Positions 14,401 to 26,384 of a DNA stretch of 64,000 bases are shown piece by piece. A program made the position numbers and the translations under genes. How positions within the stretch are numbered: position 1 is the stretch's first letter; the number at the start of each line of letters is the position of its first letter. A model generated the notes under the pieces. That model searched no databases. It had not been told where the DNA came from and was given only the letters and a program-made list of their open reading frames with translations. The stretch comes from Wuchereria bancrofti (lineage: Eukaryota > Nematoda > Chromadorea > Rhabditida > Onchocercidae), in assembly GCA_005281725.1 (NCBI GenBank), contig SSBO01000007.1, forward strand, positions 1,556,402-1,620,401. The letters are read 5' to 3'.

Positions 14401-16189
14401 GTGTGCCGGCGATTGTTTAACAGAAAAGATTGCGCTTTAGCTTTTGTCTTAATTCTTATCATCGCTTTTAATAGTATTTTCTTCTTCCAAATGTACTCTT
14501 AGTTTAAATTCATTTGAAACTTTCCGTATCAATTTATAACAAGTTCCGCAAATATTTTCATTACAGATTCATATAAAACTTAGCAAATTTGAATTTTTTT
14601 CAAAATGCACATGAAACAAATCTATGGCGCATGCATATGTATATGCTGGTCTCAGCTACCGGTGAGCAACGTTTTGTTTCTATTATTTTTTCGTGTTTCC
14701 TTCGACTTTAACATTGTATTGTTATAATTAATAAATATATTTCTGCAACGCTGTCATACATAAAGTTATTTCTAAATTATGTAACATATTCACACGTGTC
14801 CACGTCACTTCGCAGAAACGTATAAGGCAATTATTCATAGCAGTCATTTACAAATCAATATTGTAGTGAATGTATCTCCTCATTCATTCAATAATAGTCG
14901 TACGAGGGTGTCAAAATGGACGCTTGAAATGGATAGCAAGGTTGACAGAAATAAAAAATCTGATATCCTCAATGGACATATGTGGACGCACTTTAACTTA
15001 AGTAGCATTTATAAAGCAAGATAATTTGAAAAAATCTCATTCATGTTATACAGACTAAATAATTCTAGAATTCAAATTTCAATGATGCTTTATCAGAGAT
15101 ATATGTGATAATAACAATGTGGTATTTATATCGTGCTTCATTCCTGACCTCGTATTATATGTTGGGGAACTTGAACACATTACATATTATTACATATTAG
15201 AATAAGACATTAAATCATTCTAATATTTGAAATACAATGAAATATTTTTTTGAAGAGGTAAGACGATACATATGAAAATGTCTCTCATCCCATTATCACA
15301 AAAAATTAAAATTTGTATCATCTAAAGTGCATACTGACATTTAATTGGTAGTATATGTATGCATGTTCAACAGTTGAATGATATAGATTGTTTGAGAAAA
15401 TTGTCAATTTCAGCTGACGTTCTGTCCTTTTCTGCTTGTTATTTGTTTAAGAGTGAATTAAAGAGAGAAGATGATTAGGTTGTATTTGTGTCTTTTATAT
15501 TATGTGACGACATCTGAAGTCATTGGGGCATAAAACTTTAGCTAATTCCATAATAGTATTATATTTCGGGGATTTTTCGTAGAATTTAATATTAGGAGAC
15601 AGCCAGAAAATACTTAGCATCAAAAGTTTAAAAACTTAATTATTGTGGAAAAGATTAATTTCACTTTTCTATCTTATTTCTGCTCTATGATCTTAATTTC
15701 TTTCTCTCTACCTTCCATTATTTCTGGAAGTTTCCCGGTAACGTCATTGAAGTTAGAACCTTAGTATATTTGCTGCATTGCTTAGTTAAATGAGTTTAAG
15801 ACTTAAAAATGGAGATACCTTCGGTCTTAATGTCTAGACATAATGAAAGTAGTGGAATTACCTGGAATGGAATAGGATATCAAAGAGAAATGAACTCGTT
15901 TATTCATAACTATTATTAATTTATTAAACTCATTTTTTCCATTCTTTTCCTTTTTTCTAAATTTCTTTGAAGTTAGAGAATATTATATTGATATCTTATG
16001 ATTTATATATGCTAAATTGGGTTTCTAAATTGGGCTAAATGATAACATTACAGAAATAGTTGAATTTACAATTATTAATTTAGAAAATACTTTTCTTTTC
16101 TCTCAAAAAACTTTTAAAATCAAAGTTTATGATCAAAAATAGTTGCACAATTGCCTGTATAATAATTTTTATGCACTTTTTTTTATAAG
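11412..16189. other. No gene recognised; possible 3' UTR then intergenic or intronic
   Basis: The first few hundred bases after the stop at 11411 are probably 3' UTR. Slightly GC-richer patches occur near 11470-11560, 12830-12930 and 13120-13230, but I could not build an exon with sound phase from them. If the candidate exon at 16190 is real, this stretch would be an intron. Confidence 0.5.
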
Positions 16190-16268
16190 ATCAATTGAAG
16201 TAGCACGGTTACGCTCATTCAGACGTTCTCGATCAGCATTCTCGATTTTGAACTTAGAGCAGGAGTAA
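16190..16268 (+). CDS. Candidate isolated terminal exon
   Basis: After TTTTTTTATAAG an open stretch encodes SIEVARLRSFRRSRSAFSIL and a few more residues, then TAA at 16266-16268. The arginine/serine content is unlike the Phe/Ile/Lys strings given by random AT-rich frames here. Entry in phase 2 would suit splicing from the exon ending at 1022 or the one ending at 10165, so it could be a third alternative 3' end of that gene. The acceptor is AAG rather than CAG, and only 26 codons are involved, so support is weak. Confidence 0.28.
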
Positions 16269-19200
16269 AGCAACCTGTAAAATAAAATGAAACCTTTTTT
16301 ATGGAACCATGTAGTTCAATAGTGTCATCTTGAGATTGAAAAAGATATTTTGATAAATTTTTCAGCAAAATAGTTCAAAGAAATATTATTTTTTATAAGA
16401 ATAAATAAATATATATATATATACTCTTCAAATCAATTTACGGCTAATTTTGAATAGATGTTAGATACCATTTTGAAAATTCTGAAGATAAGAAATATCT
16501 TTGAGATTAAAATTCTGACTATGACCGTCTTTGACACTATATATGTCATTTGAGAATTCAAAAACTTGTCATTAAGATAGAAAATTTTTTTCTTCTTTCA
16601 CAAATTATCAATATTAACAAAAGTGTTGAAACCTTTATTAACTTTAAAGCTATTTCATAGATTAAGCAAGAGGTTGATCATCTGATGAAATGATAGATTT
16701 TCCAAGACTTTCGTGTCGTCATTTACGATCAAGAAAGTTATCATATGGTAGCTTCCAGAATGATAGTACCTGTTAAAAGTATTGGAGTAGATGTGAAATT
16801 AAGGATAATAGCTGACGAAGATATTAGGATAGATCTAAAAGTAAATAATTTGTGATAAAAAGATGACGTGTGATTCACAATTTATGATAAAAAGATCAAG
16901 TATGAACTGGGAATTGTCCGTCCCTGAATTTTGTATCAATAAATTTAATACAACTATCCGAAGTTCGGTAAAATCAGACCTTTGTTGCAAGTTATTTTTC
17001 TTCATATATATATAGCTTATTTCAGTATTGTGTTATATAATTCAAACTGGTAACTGATTTATTTCTTCTTTTTATACTTCGATTGATTTATTTTAACCAA
17101 GTTTGGTTATTCAGTATTACTACTCAGCACAAATATTTATAGCACAATTAATTATCAATTCTTATTCAAAAAGTCTTCATAGAATGTTTCTAAAGTTTAG
17201 TCTTTTCCGTTACATACAAATTCTATTTGTTCATTTGTCACTTTCGTAGTTATTTATATCTCACTGAATAGATGGACCTTGAATACAAATAATTATGAAA
17301 TTTGGTTACAATTAAGCATAGAATAGCACAACAAGAGTTTCTCTTTATCGATTTCTCAAGACCTATCGGATTCAGATTCTTTTCTGGCATCATCGATGTA
17401 AAATGCTTATTGTTGACCGAATGTGAAATACTTTGTGTGACAGTTTTAATTTTACAATTTCACTAATTTAAATATGGGTTTTCGATAATTATTTATCTCT
17501 TGCAGCGCTTTCAATTTATGAAAAAAAAGCTATAGCAGACAGCAAACAGTTTGAAAAATATTTTAGAAATTTTGATTTTAAATATATTCAGTATTTTTTT
17601 AAGGATAACATTACTTTGAAAGGTAATTTTACAATAACTTAACTTTTCAATCTACACAATGCATTTTTATGAAAATGAGATGAAATTAGAATGAAAATTA
17701 AAAATTCATCACTTCAGGAATTGATCAAAACTATTTTCCCGTAAAATATATCATTTCATTATTGATATTTTAGGCGTTTATTCGACGATTAATTTATAAC
17801 AAATGAAAATAATAAATTCTAAAACGATTAGTTTATATACATTTTACCACATTGATCTAATGAGTCGTACGGCCTTTCTCCAAACACTTAGTTTCGAAGT
17901 GGGCTCTTCCAAAGCTTTGCGGAAAATATTTGGCAAGAGATTCTTCAGTGTAGTATTTTCGAAATTTCAACAAATCTGCGAAATACTTCTCATATTTATA
18001 TAATTAACTCCAAATAATTTTAAGCTAAAACGATCAGCTCTTTAAATGTTTATTTTGGTCAAGAATTAAATGTAACTAATTTAAGATCACTAAACGTCTT
18101 AACTGATCAGTTATCTCTTGCTTTATTGATTTTTCCACCAGAAGAATCTCTTGCAGAAATATGTTAGTTATGAGAAATAGCTGATGAAATGTAATTATCG
18201 TACAATTCATGGAAGACTTTTTGCATAAAAAATATAATAAAAAAATGAGAACAAACCATAAATGACAACTTTTTTCCGTTACGATTTAAATTTAATTGTT
18301 AGTTCATTTCCTTGCTTTATTTTTTTGTAGTGAAAAACGCAATTCGAAAGATTATTTTAAAATGATACTTTATCTGAAATATATATATATATGAAATATA
18401 AATGTAACTCAGATAACCTTTGACCTTGTTTTTCTGACTCGGTTTTTTTCACTCCAATTTGCAAAAAAAAAAAAAAATGACAAAAACATGAAGGACTGTT
18501 ACGAGATTTTAATTGTATTCCGGAAAAATTATAAAACATTTCGCCTTGTTTTGAAATTAAAAATAGTAAAGATTACTATTTTTTTTAAGATGTGTCTTCT
18601 ATCATGTGAATGAACTTTCTTTCACTTCTAAAATGATGGAAGTTTTGTAAGCTCATGAAGGTTATGAAGCGACATAGGAAATTTCGAGATGATTGAAAGT
18701 TCTCATAGTTTGCATTTTTACTTTACCATATCCTTTCCCTTAAAATTTGTCAACTGTGTCCAAATAGCCGTTTAAAACTTGAATAAACTTGAGAAGTAAT
18801 TAATCAAACTTCACATCTTACCGTATTCTTCATCATTTCATCATCTTATTTCGTTATATTTCACAATATTTCTGATATGAAAATAAACTTCTGAAAAATT
18901 TAGCTTTTTGTTTAATTTACTCTTTTGTTAAATTTGATAAAAATAAAATTTTTTCGTGATTAATTTTCTTTTTTTAAGATTCAAGAAGAATAATTCTGAA
19001 AAAACTGCTTTACTTCTTAAATGATTTGCATACATTTTCGAAAGATCGTAAAGTTAACAAACCTATTTTTCGGATACTTAAAAGCTCTTCATACAATTAA
19101 CTTACTAGTGTGTTCCTATTCTCATCGTTAGCGCATTTTTCAAATATATCCGAAAGGACGTTGCTTTTGTTATAACACAACCACTGCTAATGAATTATTC

Positions 19201-20418
19201 AATGAAAAAGTGAAATTTCCTGAAAAACACATTTTGAGTAATTTTTTAACAAGAAAAGCAGAATTTTTGCTTTTTCCCCCTAATTTTTGGCCTTATCTAA
19301 CCAGCGTTGTTTTTCTCGAAGTTCATTTTGCATTTTAAAAGAAGATAGATGAATAGTCTCATTCATTTATCTTTTTTTTTAAAAAAAAAATTCTGAATGA
19401 TATATGTTTTGGAATTCTATATTTTAAATTTTCTCTTCATTTTTTTGCAGCTTGCTAAATGACTAAGCTAAGTTTCCGGATTACGATTAGTACATTGAAA
19501 TGTGAAATAAAAATATGGTTTAGCCAACTTGAGTGAACTATATCAGGTCAAATTAAATATTGACATCTGGATGTGAGTGATGCTAATTAATTTATTTCAT
19601 TTAAAGTTTTGCCAGTTTGAAGTAATGCGAGAGTAAATTGTAAATAAATTTTCAAGTTCTAAAGAAGATTTCTTCATTAGGTAACTTTATGTCAATTTCT
19701 CACACCATTTTTTCCTTCATCACTTCAAATAGTTGTTAGCTGATTTCTTCGTCACGTCATATTCTTAACGTTGCAGCAGTTTGTCTGGCTACAACTACTG
19801 GAATGGTTACATATTTTTCCAAATGAAATACATGATATGAGATTATCATTTTCCACCAAAATTTCTATTATACAAATTTCTCTTCTACAAAATTTCTTAT
19901 TTGTTGTATAAATAACGGATATTTCTTCAAAGTTTACGTATTACTGTAATGCAAACAGTGGCAGCACTCTCAAGCAAGAAATTATTTATGGAACTTCAAA
20001 TTTGTGATTATGGTTACTTCTTTCGGGATTCGGGAATCAAGAATACTTCTCTCTTTCCTTTTTTTTTTTAAACGTTTACGATTTTCCTTTTTGCAGCCGG
20101 TGGATATTTTGAAAAAAAAACTTTTGATGTCTTATCATTTCGATTTTTATTTTAGTCTGAGATTCTAAAAATAAACCATCTGTTAAAAGAAGAAAATCGG
20201 GAGCAAAAAGTGAAATGCCTTTATTAACTGTCACTTGAAAGAATTTTAGATTGAAAATTTTCAAGATTTTATTCTAAATTTACTCTCAATAATTTCCTTC
20301 CCTTTTCTGTTTTTCTCATTTCTCTTCCTTTTCAGGTTTTTTATAAATAAATAATTTAGTGAAGTGAGAAAAAAAAATGAAAGCAAAAAGGCAATATGAT
20401 TTTAGGCCTTTATTCCAC

Positions 20419-20480
20419 GCTGAATGTGCTATATACTATTAAATGCGCCAAAGCATGGCGCATTCAGTGTATAGCTAAGC
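20419..20480. ncRNA. Long imperfect hairpin, pre-miRNA-sized
   Basis: A perfect 9-bp inner stem, AATGCGCCA with TGGCGCATT, closes a 5-base loop (20451-20455). It continues outward through a small bulge into GCTATATAC paired with GTGTATAGC (one G-U) and then GCTGA paired with TAAGC (one mismatch). The fold is about 62 nt with about 22 pairs, notably GC-richer than its surroundings. It could be a microRNA precursor, another structured RNA, or a remnant of an inverted-repeat element. I recognise no known miRNA seed. Confidence 0.3.
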
Positions 20481-21265
20481 TCTTAATTGTTGTGTGTTTT
20501 TGAAAGAGATTGAATTTGAAGGAGATGAGGAATAATGTTGGCCAGAGACAATAATAACAAAGCCTGATGTATTTGGCTATCCGCAAAACAAATACAAATT
20601 TGCATCGAGCGCTTTCATGCTTTCCTCTTTCCTTCCTTCAGCTGCCTTTACCGGTATATAAATCAATTAAAAACAATTTCAATTCAAAAAGGTAAGAGCT
20701 TAAATAAAACACTATAACCTTATTCTTCAGTCGTTCTGAAAAATTAATTTCGTTTTTTAATCAATTTAAACTTTCATTGAATGCTTAAAAGACAAAAAAG
20801 AAAGAAATTTCAAAGATTAATGCCCAAATATTTAGGAAGAATTCACAAAAATCCAATAACATATGGCAATACAAAGTAGAATGAACCATAACGATGACAT
20901 TTTTAAGTTAATGTAAAAAGCATTCAAAGGAAATCTTCAATTTTAGTAGCACCATTTTGCCGTTATTATCGAAAATCCATAAAATGCGCTGCAGTCATAC
21001 AAGAGGAGGTAAATTTGAAGAACGGAAAAAATGAAAGGAAAGAGGGAGAGAAAAGAAAAGGGGGAGAGAGAAAGAGGGAGAGGTCGTTGCAGTGAATGTA
21101 ATTCAATCTGTTCTTTTTTTTATTCGAATTGCAAACGGCTATTTCCATCTATCTCTCTACAAAGAAAATTTTCATTCAAGCTAAATATGAACTAAACTAA
21201 ACACAATGCTTTATAGATTATTTCACATTCATCAACAAGTATAAACAACAAATGTGGTAGATGAA

Positions 21266-21289
21266 GAGAAAGAGAGAGAGAGAGAGAGA
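21266..21289. repeat. (GA)n microsatellite
   Basis: About twelve AG/GA units with one interruption near the left end. Confidence 0.85.
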
Positions 21290-23848
21290 AGACATATTCC
21301 GCCTGGCAGGTTTTATATCAACACAAACAAACAAATCAGTGGATGATTTTAATTTATAGCTAAGTCAAAGTTATTTTAAGAGTTATTTCCGAAGTATCAG
21401 ATGATTTATTTCTGAGACGTTAGATGGTTTATTCCCTAAATAGCATGTTCTTGTCTTTTTTTTCTTTTTTATTTTCATCACCATGTCAGCTATTAATATT
21501 TATGCTGCAGTAAGCTTCTTTTATTTTTGCTATGAAAATATTTATCCAATGTTATGGGCGCAAAAATCAACAAGTACTGTGGAAGTGAACTTTTCAACTA
21601 AACATGTTTTGCTTTCAAATATATTAGAGTTAATTTTTGTAGTCATACAATTGCCTACCATATAATTGTAATCTCCGTTACTTAATGACTTTCTTCAGGG
21701 TTTCCACAAACAATTTTTATTCTGTCACGATCAATGCTTTATAAATAAATCAGCTACAAAATAAAAAATTTTTAATATTTTCTGAGCTTTTTTTTTCTTT
21801 GTTAATTTCAAATTCATTTCATTAGAGAATCATTTAATCATTTAATGATTACTTAAAAGTTAAAAATGCTTGTAAGCAATTCAATTTAATTCTTTGCCCT
21901 AGTAATATATGATAGCCTCTTATCATATATGTATATTAAAGCAAGCATAACTTAGACAATATTCTCCTAAGCCTAAGCACATACTTCTATTCCCTTTTCC
22001 TTTCTCTTTTTTTTGTTTCATTTCCTGTTCATAACAAATTTAAAAGACAAAATGAGTAGCAGATCACATTATTTCTTTCCACTCACCAAAACATATTTCC
22101 GCCTTTTCTCAACGATCAAATGGCGGTTGCTATTCGAATTTGTTTAACAAATAATGAAAATTATCTTACTGTTCGCTTTTCTATCATTTACATTTTATTT
22201 TCTTGAACAAAATAGCAAATAGTTATATGTTGACGTTGTGTACGCAACGTATTAAAATAATTGTTTAGTAATAATATCACTAACCAGCTATTTCATTTCA
22301 TTTCATTTCAGTAACATTGTTTCCCACTTACTTTTCATAAAAGGATTATCTGTTAATTCATTACTTTCAATATTTGTCTATCTATTGCCGCAAAATTTCC
22401 AGGAGTTTTTGATTACAACTGAGAATTTTCATTAATTTATCTTTTCTCTCCTCCCGGCCATTTTCCTCATATTTCATCTCATCACTGATATTTAGCGAAA
22501 TGGAAAAGGCTAAGGAAAGGATAAATTATTTGAAATTAATATTAAAATTATATTTTTATTTTTTTAAATGTTTTTTCTATTTTTTTAAATGGTTGTTTAT
22601 TTTTATTTTTTTAGATTTGAAATAATAATATTAAAAAAAATTTTTTTTTTAAATTAAATGTTTCAAATAACAATATTTTTATTTGAATCATCAAATTATC
22701 ATTTCGAAAGTGTGGAAATTTTTAAATTGTTTTACTGTCCTTCCGATTATTTTGTTTTTTTATTCGTTTTTTTTACTTGTTTTTTTTTTACTTTTTTTTT
22801 ACTCGTTCTAGATAACTTTTCTATATTAAAAAAATATTACTTTTATAAGTTTTCCGAACTTTCAATTAAAATGCTTAGCGATTAATATAGATTTTTTATT
22901 AATTATAAATATGGTGACACATTACGAAACATTTGAAAGATTTATTTCCATTCAACTCGTTGACAATTTGAATTGTATCAAACTCAATCAGATGAATTAT
23001 TTTTTCTTGGGAAAATATTTTACTCTTTTATTACTTATACAAAGGATATGTTTTCGAAATAATGAGAAATAATGCATACTTTACTTCCTCATAACGTAGC
23101 ACAAGGAGGACGTTAAACGACGTCATATTAATGCTGCACTGATTAATCCAAGCTTGAAAAAGTTCAAAATACCTTAATTGCATTTTGAAATATTTAATAC
23201 TTACCATCGTCATCACAACTGAATAATTTGAAAAGCGAAAATAGTTTAGATAAACGATTAAACATTTGATAAATGATTTTCACACTGGAATTTAATCATT
23301 TAAGATGAAATGATCTAGTTTGAATCATTAATGGCTTAATCAGCTGATGAATTGAAATTAATGCTTTCAAGTCTATTATTGAAGGGATGGACATCACTTC
23401 GTGTTGACAACAAAATGAATTTTCAAAACCCATCAACTACTTCTCTTTAAAGAAGAGAATTTAGGGAGATATTCAGTTGTTTGTTTTTCCACTCTTGTCG
23501 AAGCTTTTCTCTACCCAATTCCATCTTCATTCATTATGATATTCCTCTCATCAACACGAAGTTGGTGAGATGATAAAATTCAAGGATTATTTCAATGCCG
23601 TCTGCCGTTTCCGTTACAAATCAGTTTAAGAATTTAAATCTTATTTATAACTGATAAAAGTTTTTGGAGCAACATAAATAGATAAAGCAATAAATTATTT
23701 AAACCTTATGTTTCCTACCTTGCCGCGTCACATATGCACTTTATTGATTATGATTAGTTGACTTAAATTTATAACAGAATAATCGGTAAATTACTAGTTG
23801 TTATGAAATGTTAAATAATGGAAAACGGATTTTAGAAAAAATAATAGA

Positions 23849-25819
23849 ATGGCATTTTTGGGTCAGTTAACAGCTAATGTGCAAGCCCAACTGAACAATG
23901 TGAAGCCACAGCTAAATTCTGTGCTTCAAACTGCAACTCGTGCTCGGGATAATCTGGCACCAATTTTAAACCGTGCTACTGCTCAACTCGATAATCTTGG
24001 CAAAATCTTACAGGTGAATGTCCTAATCTATAAATTGGTTTTATATGCCAGAACAAAATTATCATATATAGAAATTACCATCAGACAATAAAATTATCAT
24101 TAGATGTTTAAAATATTGGTTAATTAATTCATTTGATACATCGCTTTTCACTTTAACTTTTCCTTTTTTATCTAAGTGTTATAAATAAATCATTCAGTAA
24201 GTCTCAAATACAATCAGTTACAGGTAACTGGAGACCGTAAACAATCACCTATTGATATACTTTCAACAATTACAACCTTCGATAGTACGCTTGAGAATTC
24301 AGAAATTAGGTGCCATATATTGTTTTCATTGTTTTCAAATAATAACGAAATTGAGTGCTTTTAGATATAAAAATTTAGAGAATTGTTGAGTAATATCGAA
24401 GTTTAAAAGTAGATAACTTTATAAAAGTAGAACTCCTTGAGTGACGATTAATAGTTTGTTGGAACAATTAATGCTTACTACTCCTAAAGAAACCTTGTAG
24501 CATATAATTACGATTGATAAAAAGTGTTGATATGATAAGCTAACAATGGTTTCCAGAATAAATTATTTCAGAATAAATTATCCGATGAATGGTGAAACAC
24601 GACTAAAGAATGCAGGTGACAGCCTGCAACTGCAACTTGATTCATCAAGTAGGGCCGAACTGTCGGCAAGTCATTTGGGTGAAGAACGATATGTTCTGGA
24701 GACCGTGTATTTCCACTGGGGCACGGAACCTATGAATGGGAGTGAACATACTATCGGCGGGGTGGGTTATGCCGGAGAGATACAATTCATTCATCGGAAC
24801 ACGAGATTTCCAAATCTAGAGATGGCATTTAAGGAAGCAAATGGAATATTGGGTGTGGCTGTATTGCTAAATGTTAGCTTATATAATCATATTTCAACAG
24901 TTATTTATTAAAACGAATAAAGTTCACGAATAGTAAAGAAAGTTTGTTCTCAACTGTAGCATCATCACCTGGCCAAACTATTTCTCTGGTCTGCTTGAAA
25001 TTTTGAAATATTAGCGCAATTTTCTTTTAACATCATCAAGTTAGGATTCTGTTAGGGTGAAAGTTAGCAATTAATTATTGAAAAAATTAATTATTCAAAA
25101 GCTGAATTGATATAGTATTGCCATTTAGACCGTCAAATATTTTGTCCCATCTAAAATGTAAATATTTTTTAGGAATCGCATGACGACAATCCAACATTTT
25201 CAACAATAATTGATGGCATAAAGCAGGTGGTTTATAAAGGTAGTGAATGTGCGATTTACGGTGTCAATTTGCCTCATATGTTGCCTTCTTCAGGTGTATC
25301 TTTTTTTATCTGAATCATTTTAACCAATCCACAGGATTTTTCATTAGTTATTACACCTATGATAACATACACTGAAACTTGAACATGAAATGTAAAAGCT
25401 AGTTACTGATTTTGATAATTTGCTAAATTTCAGTTTTTTCACATAGTCAAAAAGAAAACAAAAATAATTTCAAATTTTTCTTATAGAAAAAATGAAGGAA
25501 TTCTGGACATACACCGGTTCGGAGACAGTACACCCGTACAGAGAAACTGTTCAGTGGATCATTTTCAGGGCTACTGTTTGGATATCTTCGAATCAGGTAC
25601 TATTCCTAACTTGGGAAATTGGAAAAAAAAATGATGAGTTTGGATTTTACATTAAATTTTTTGCAGCTGGATAAACTACGTACACTGAAACGTGAAGGTT
25701 ACGAATGTGAAGTTGAAGAAACGATGTTACCAATTCGTGCAGTTCAACCAATTAATGGTCGTACAATACGTTCATCATTTCGTTCTTCAGCCCAAGCAGC
25801 ACGAATAACAGAGACATAA
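23849..25819 (+). CDS. Carbonic anhydrase-related protein (CARP X/XI type), catalytically inactive
   Basis: Six exons join in frame: 23849-24013, 24224-24309, 24557-24872, 25173-25293, 25487-25596 and 25667-25819, giving 316 aa. DRKQSPIDI, GSEHTIGG and VQPINGR mark an alpha-carbonic anhydrase fold. The first zinc histidine is Tyr (VYFHWG, about residue 135), the second is kept (137), and the third is Gln (EIQFIH, about 160). The same H-to-Q change occurs in vertebrate CA10/CA11 and related proteins, so CO2 hydration is not expected; such proteins act as binding partners. The usual N-terminal part of the fold is replaced by about 55 residues of helical, Gln/Asn/Leu-rich sequence with no signal peptide. 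The frame stays open upstream to a GATTTTAG acceptor, so an upstream exon is possible. C. elegans cah-1/cah-2 are the likely relatives. Confidence 0.9.
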
Positions 25820-26384
25820 TAACACTATTTGGCATCACCACGTAATGTACCAATTCTCGAAATCTCAAATCAATAATAATAACTGAAAAAATGTTTATAC
25901 CCTCCGATTATAAGCGTTTATGACATGAACAAATTATCAGATTTTCATTTTTTGATTGTAATAAGCATAATATCGAATTTCTAATTTAAAGTAAACATAG
26001 ACCAATAGCTGAACCACTTCTTCACAACCACCTACTTTTTAGACTGAACTTTTTAGACTGGTTTTGTAATTACTGTACCTCTAGAATTACCACAAATTCA
26101 TAAGTTTATTTACCTGATAATTTATTAGACGTTTGGTTTAACTGTAACAGAGCTAATTTTGACATACACAATTAGTGGATTATGGTGATCTCGATATGTA
26201 AATAAATGAATATATTTTTTAATAAATTTTCCACTTGCGCACTTAAAGGAGACCGAAAATAGATCTCTTCAAAAGCGTGTTATATATAAGCAAAACGAAA
26301 TTTCTCCAGCAGAAAGTTCGAAATTTCTGCAAACTAAGCTCACTGTGGATTAAGAATGACATATTAAAAATACTGAGAATAATC
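25820..26384. other. Convergent 3' region between the CARP and WTAP-like genes
   Basis: Tail-to-tail intergenic DNA. AATAAA at 26201-26206 and 26221-26226 could end the plus-strand transcript. TTTATT near 26104 is a candidate signal for the minus strand, so the two 3' UTRs may overlap. Confidence 0.5.

Larger units (their letters stand above)
16269..23848. other. 7.6-kb stretch without a recognised gene
   Basis: Strongly AT-rich, with short AT, A and T runs (about 16405-16420, 18378-18393, 18463-18477, 22540-22660, 22750-22800). It contains a long imperfect hairpin (20419-20480) and a (GA)n run (21266-21289). No exon chain could be built on either strand. It probably includes the promoter, and perhaps a missed 5' exon, of the carbonic anhydrase-related gene. 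Confidence 0.5.
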
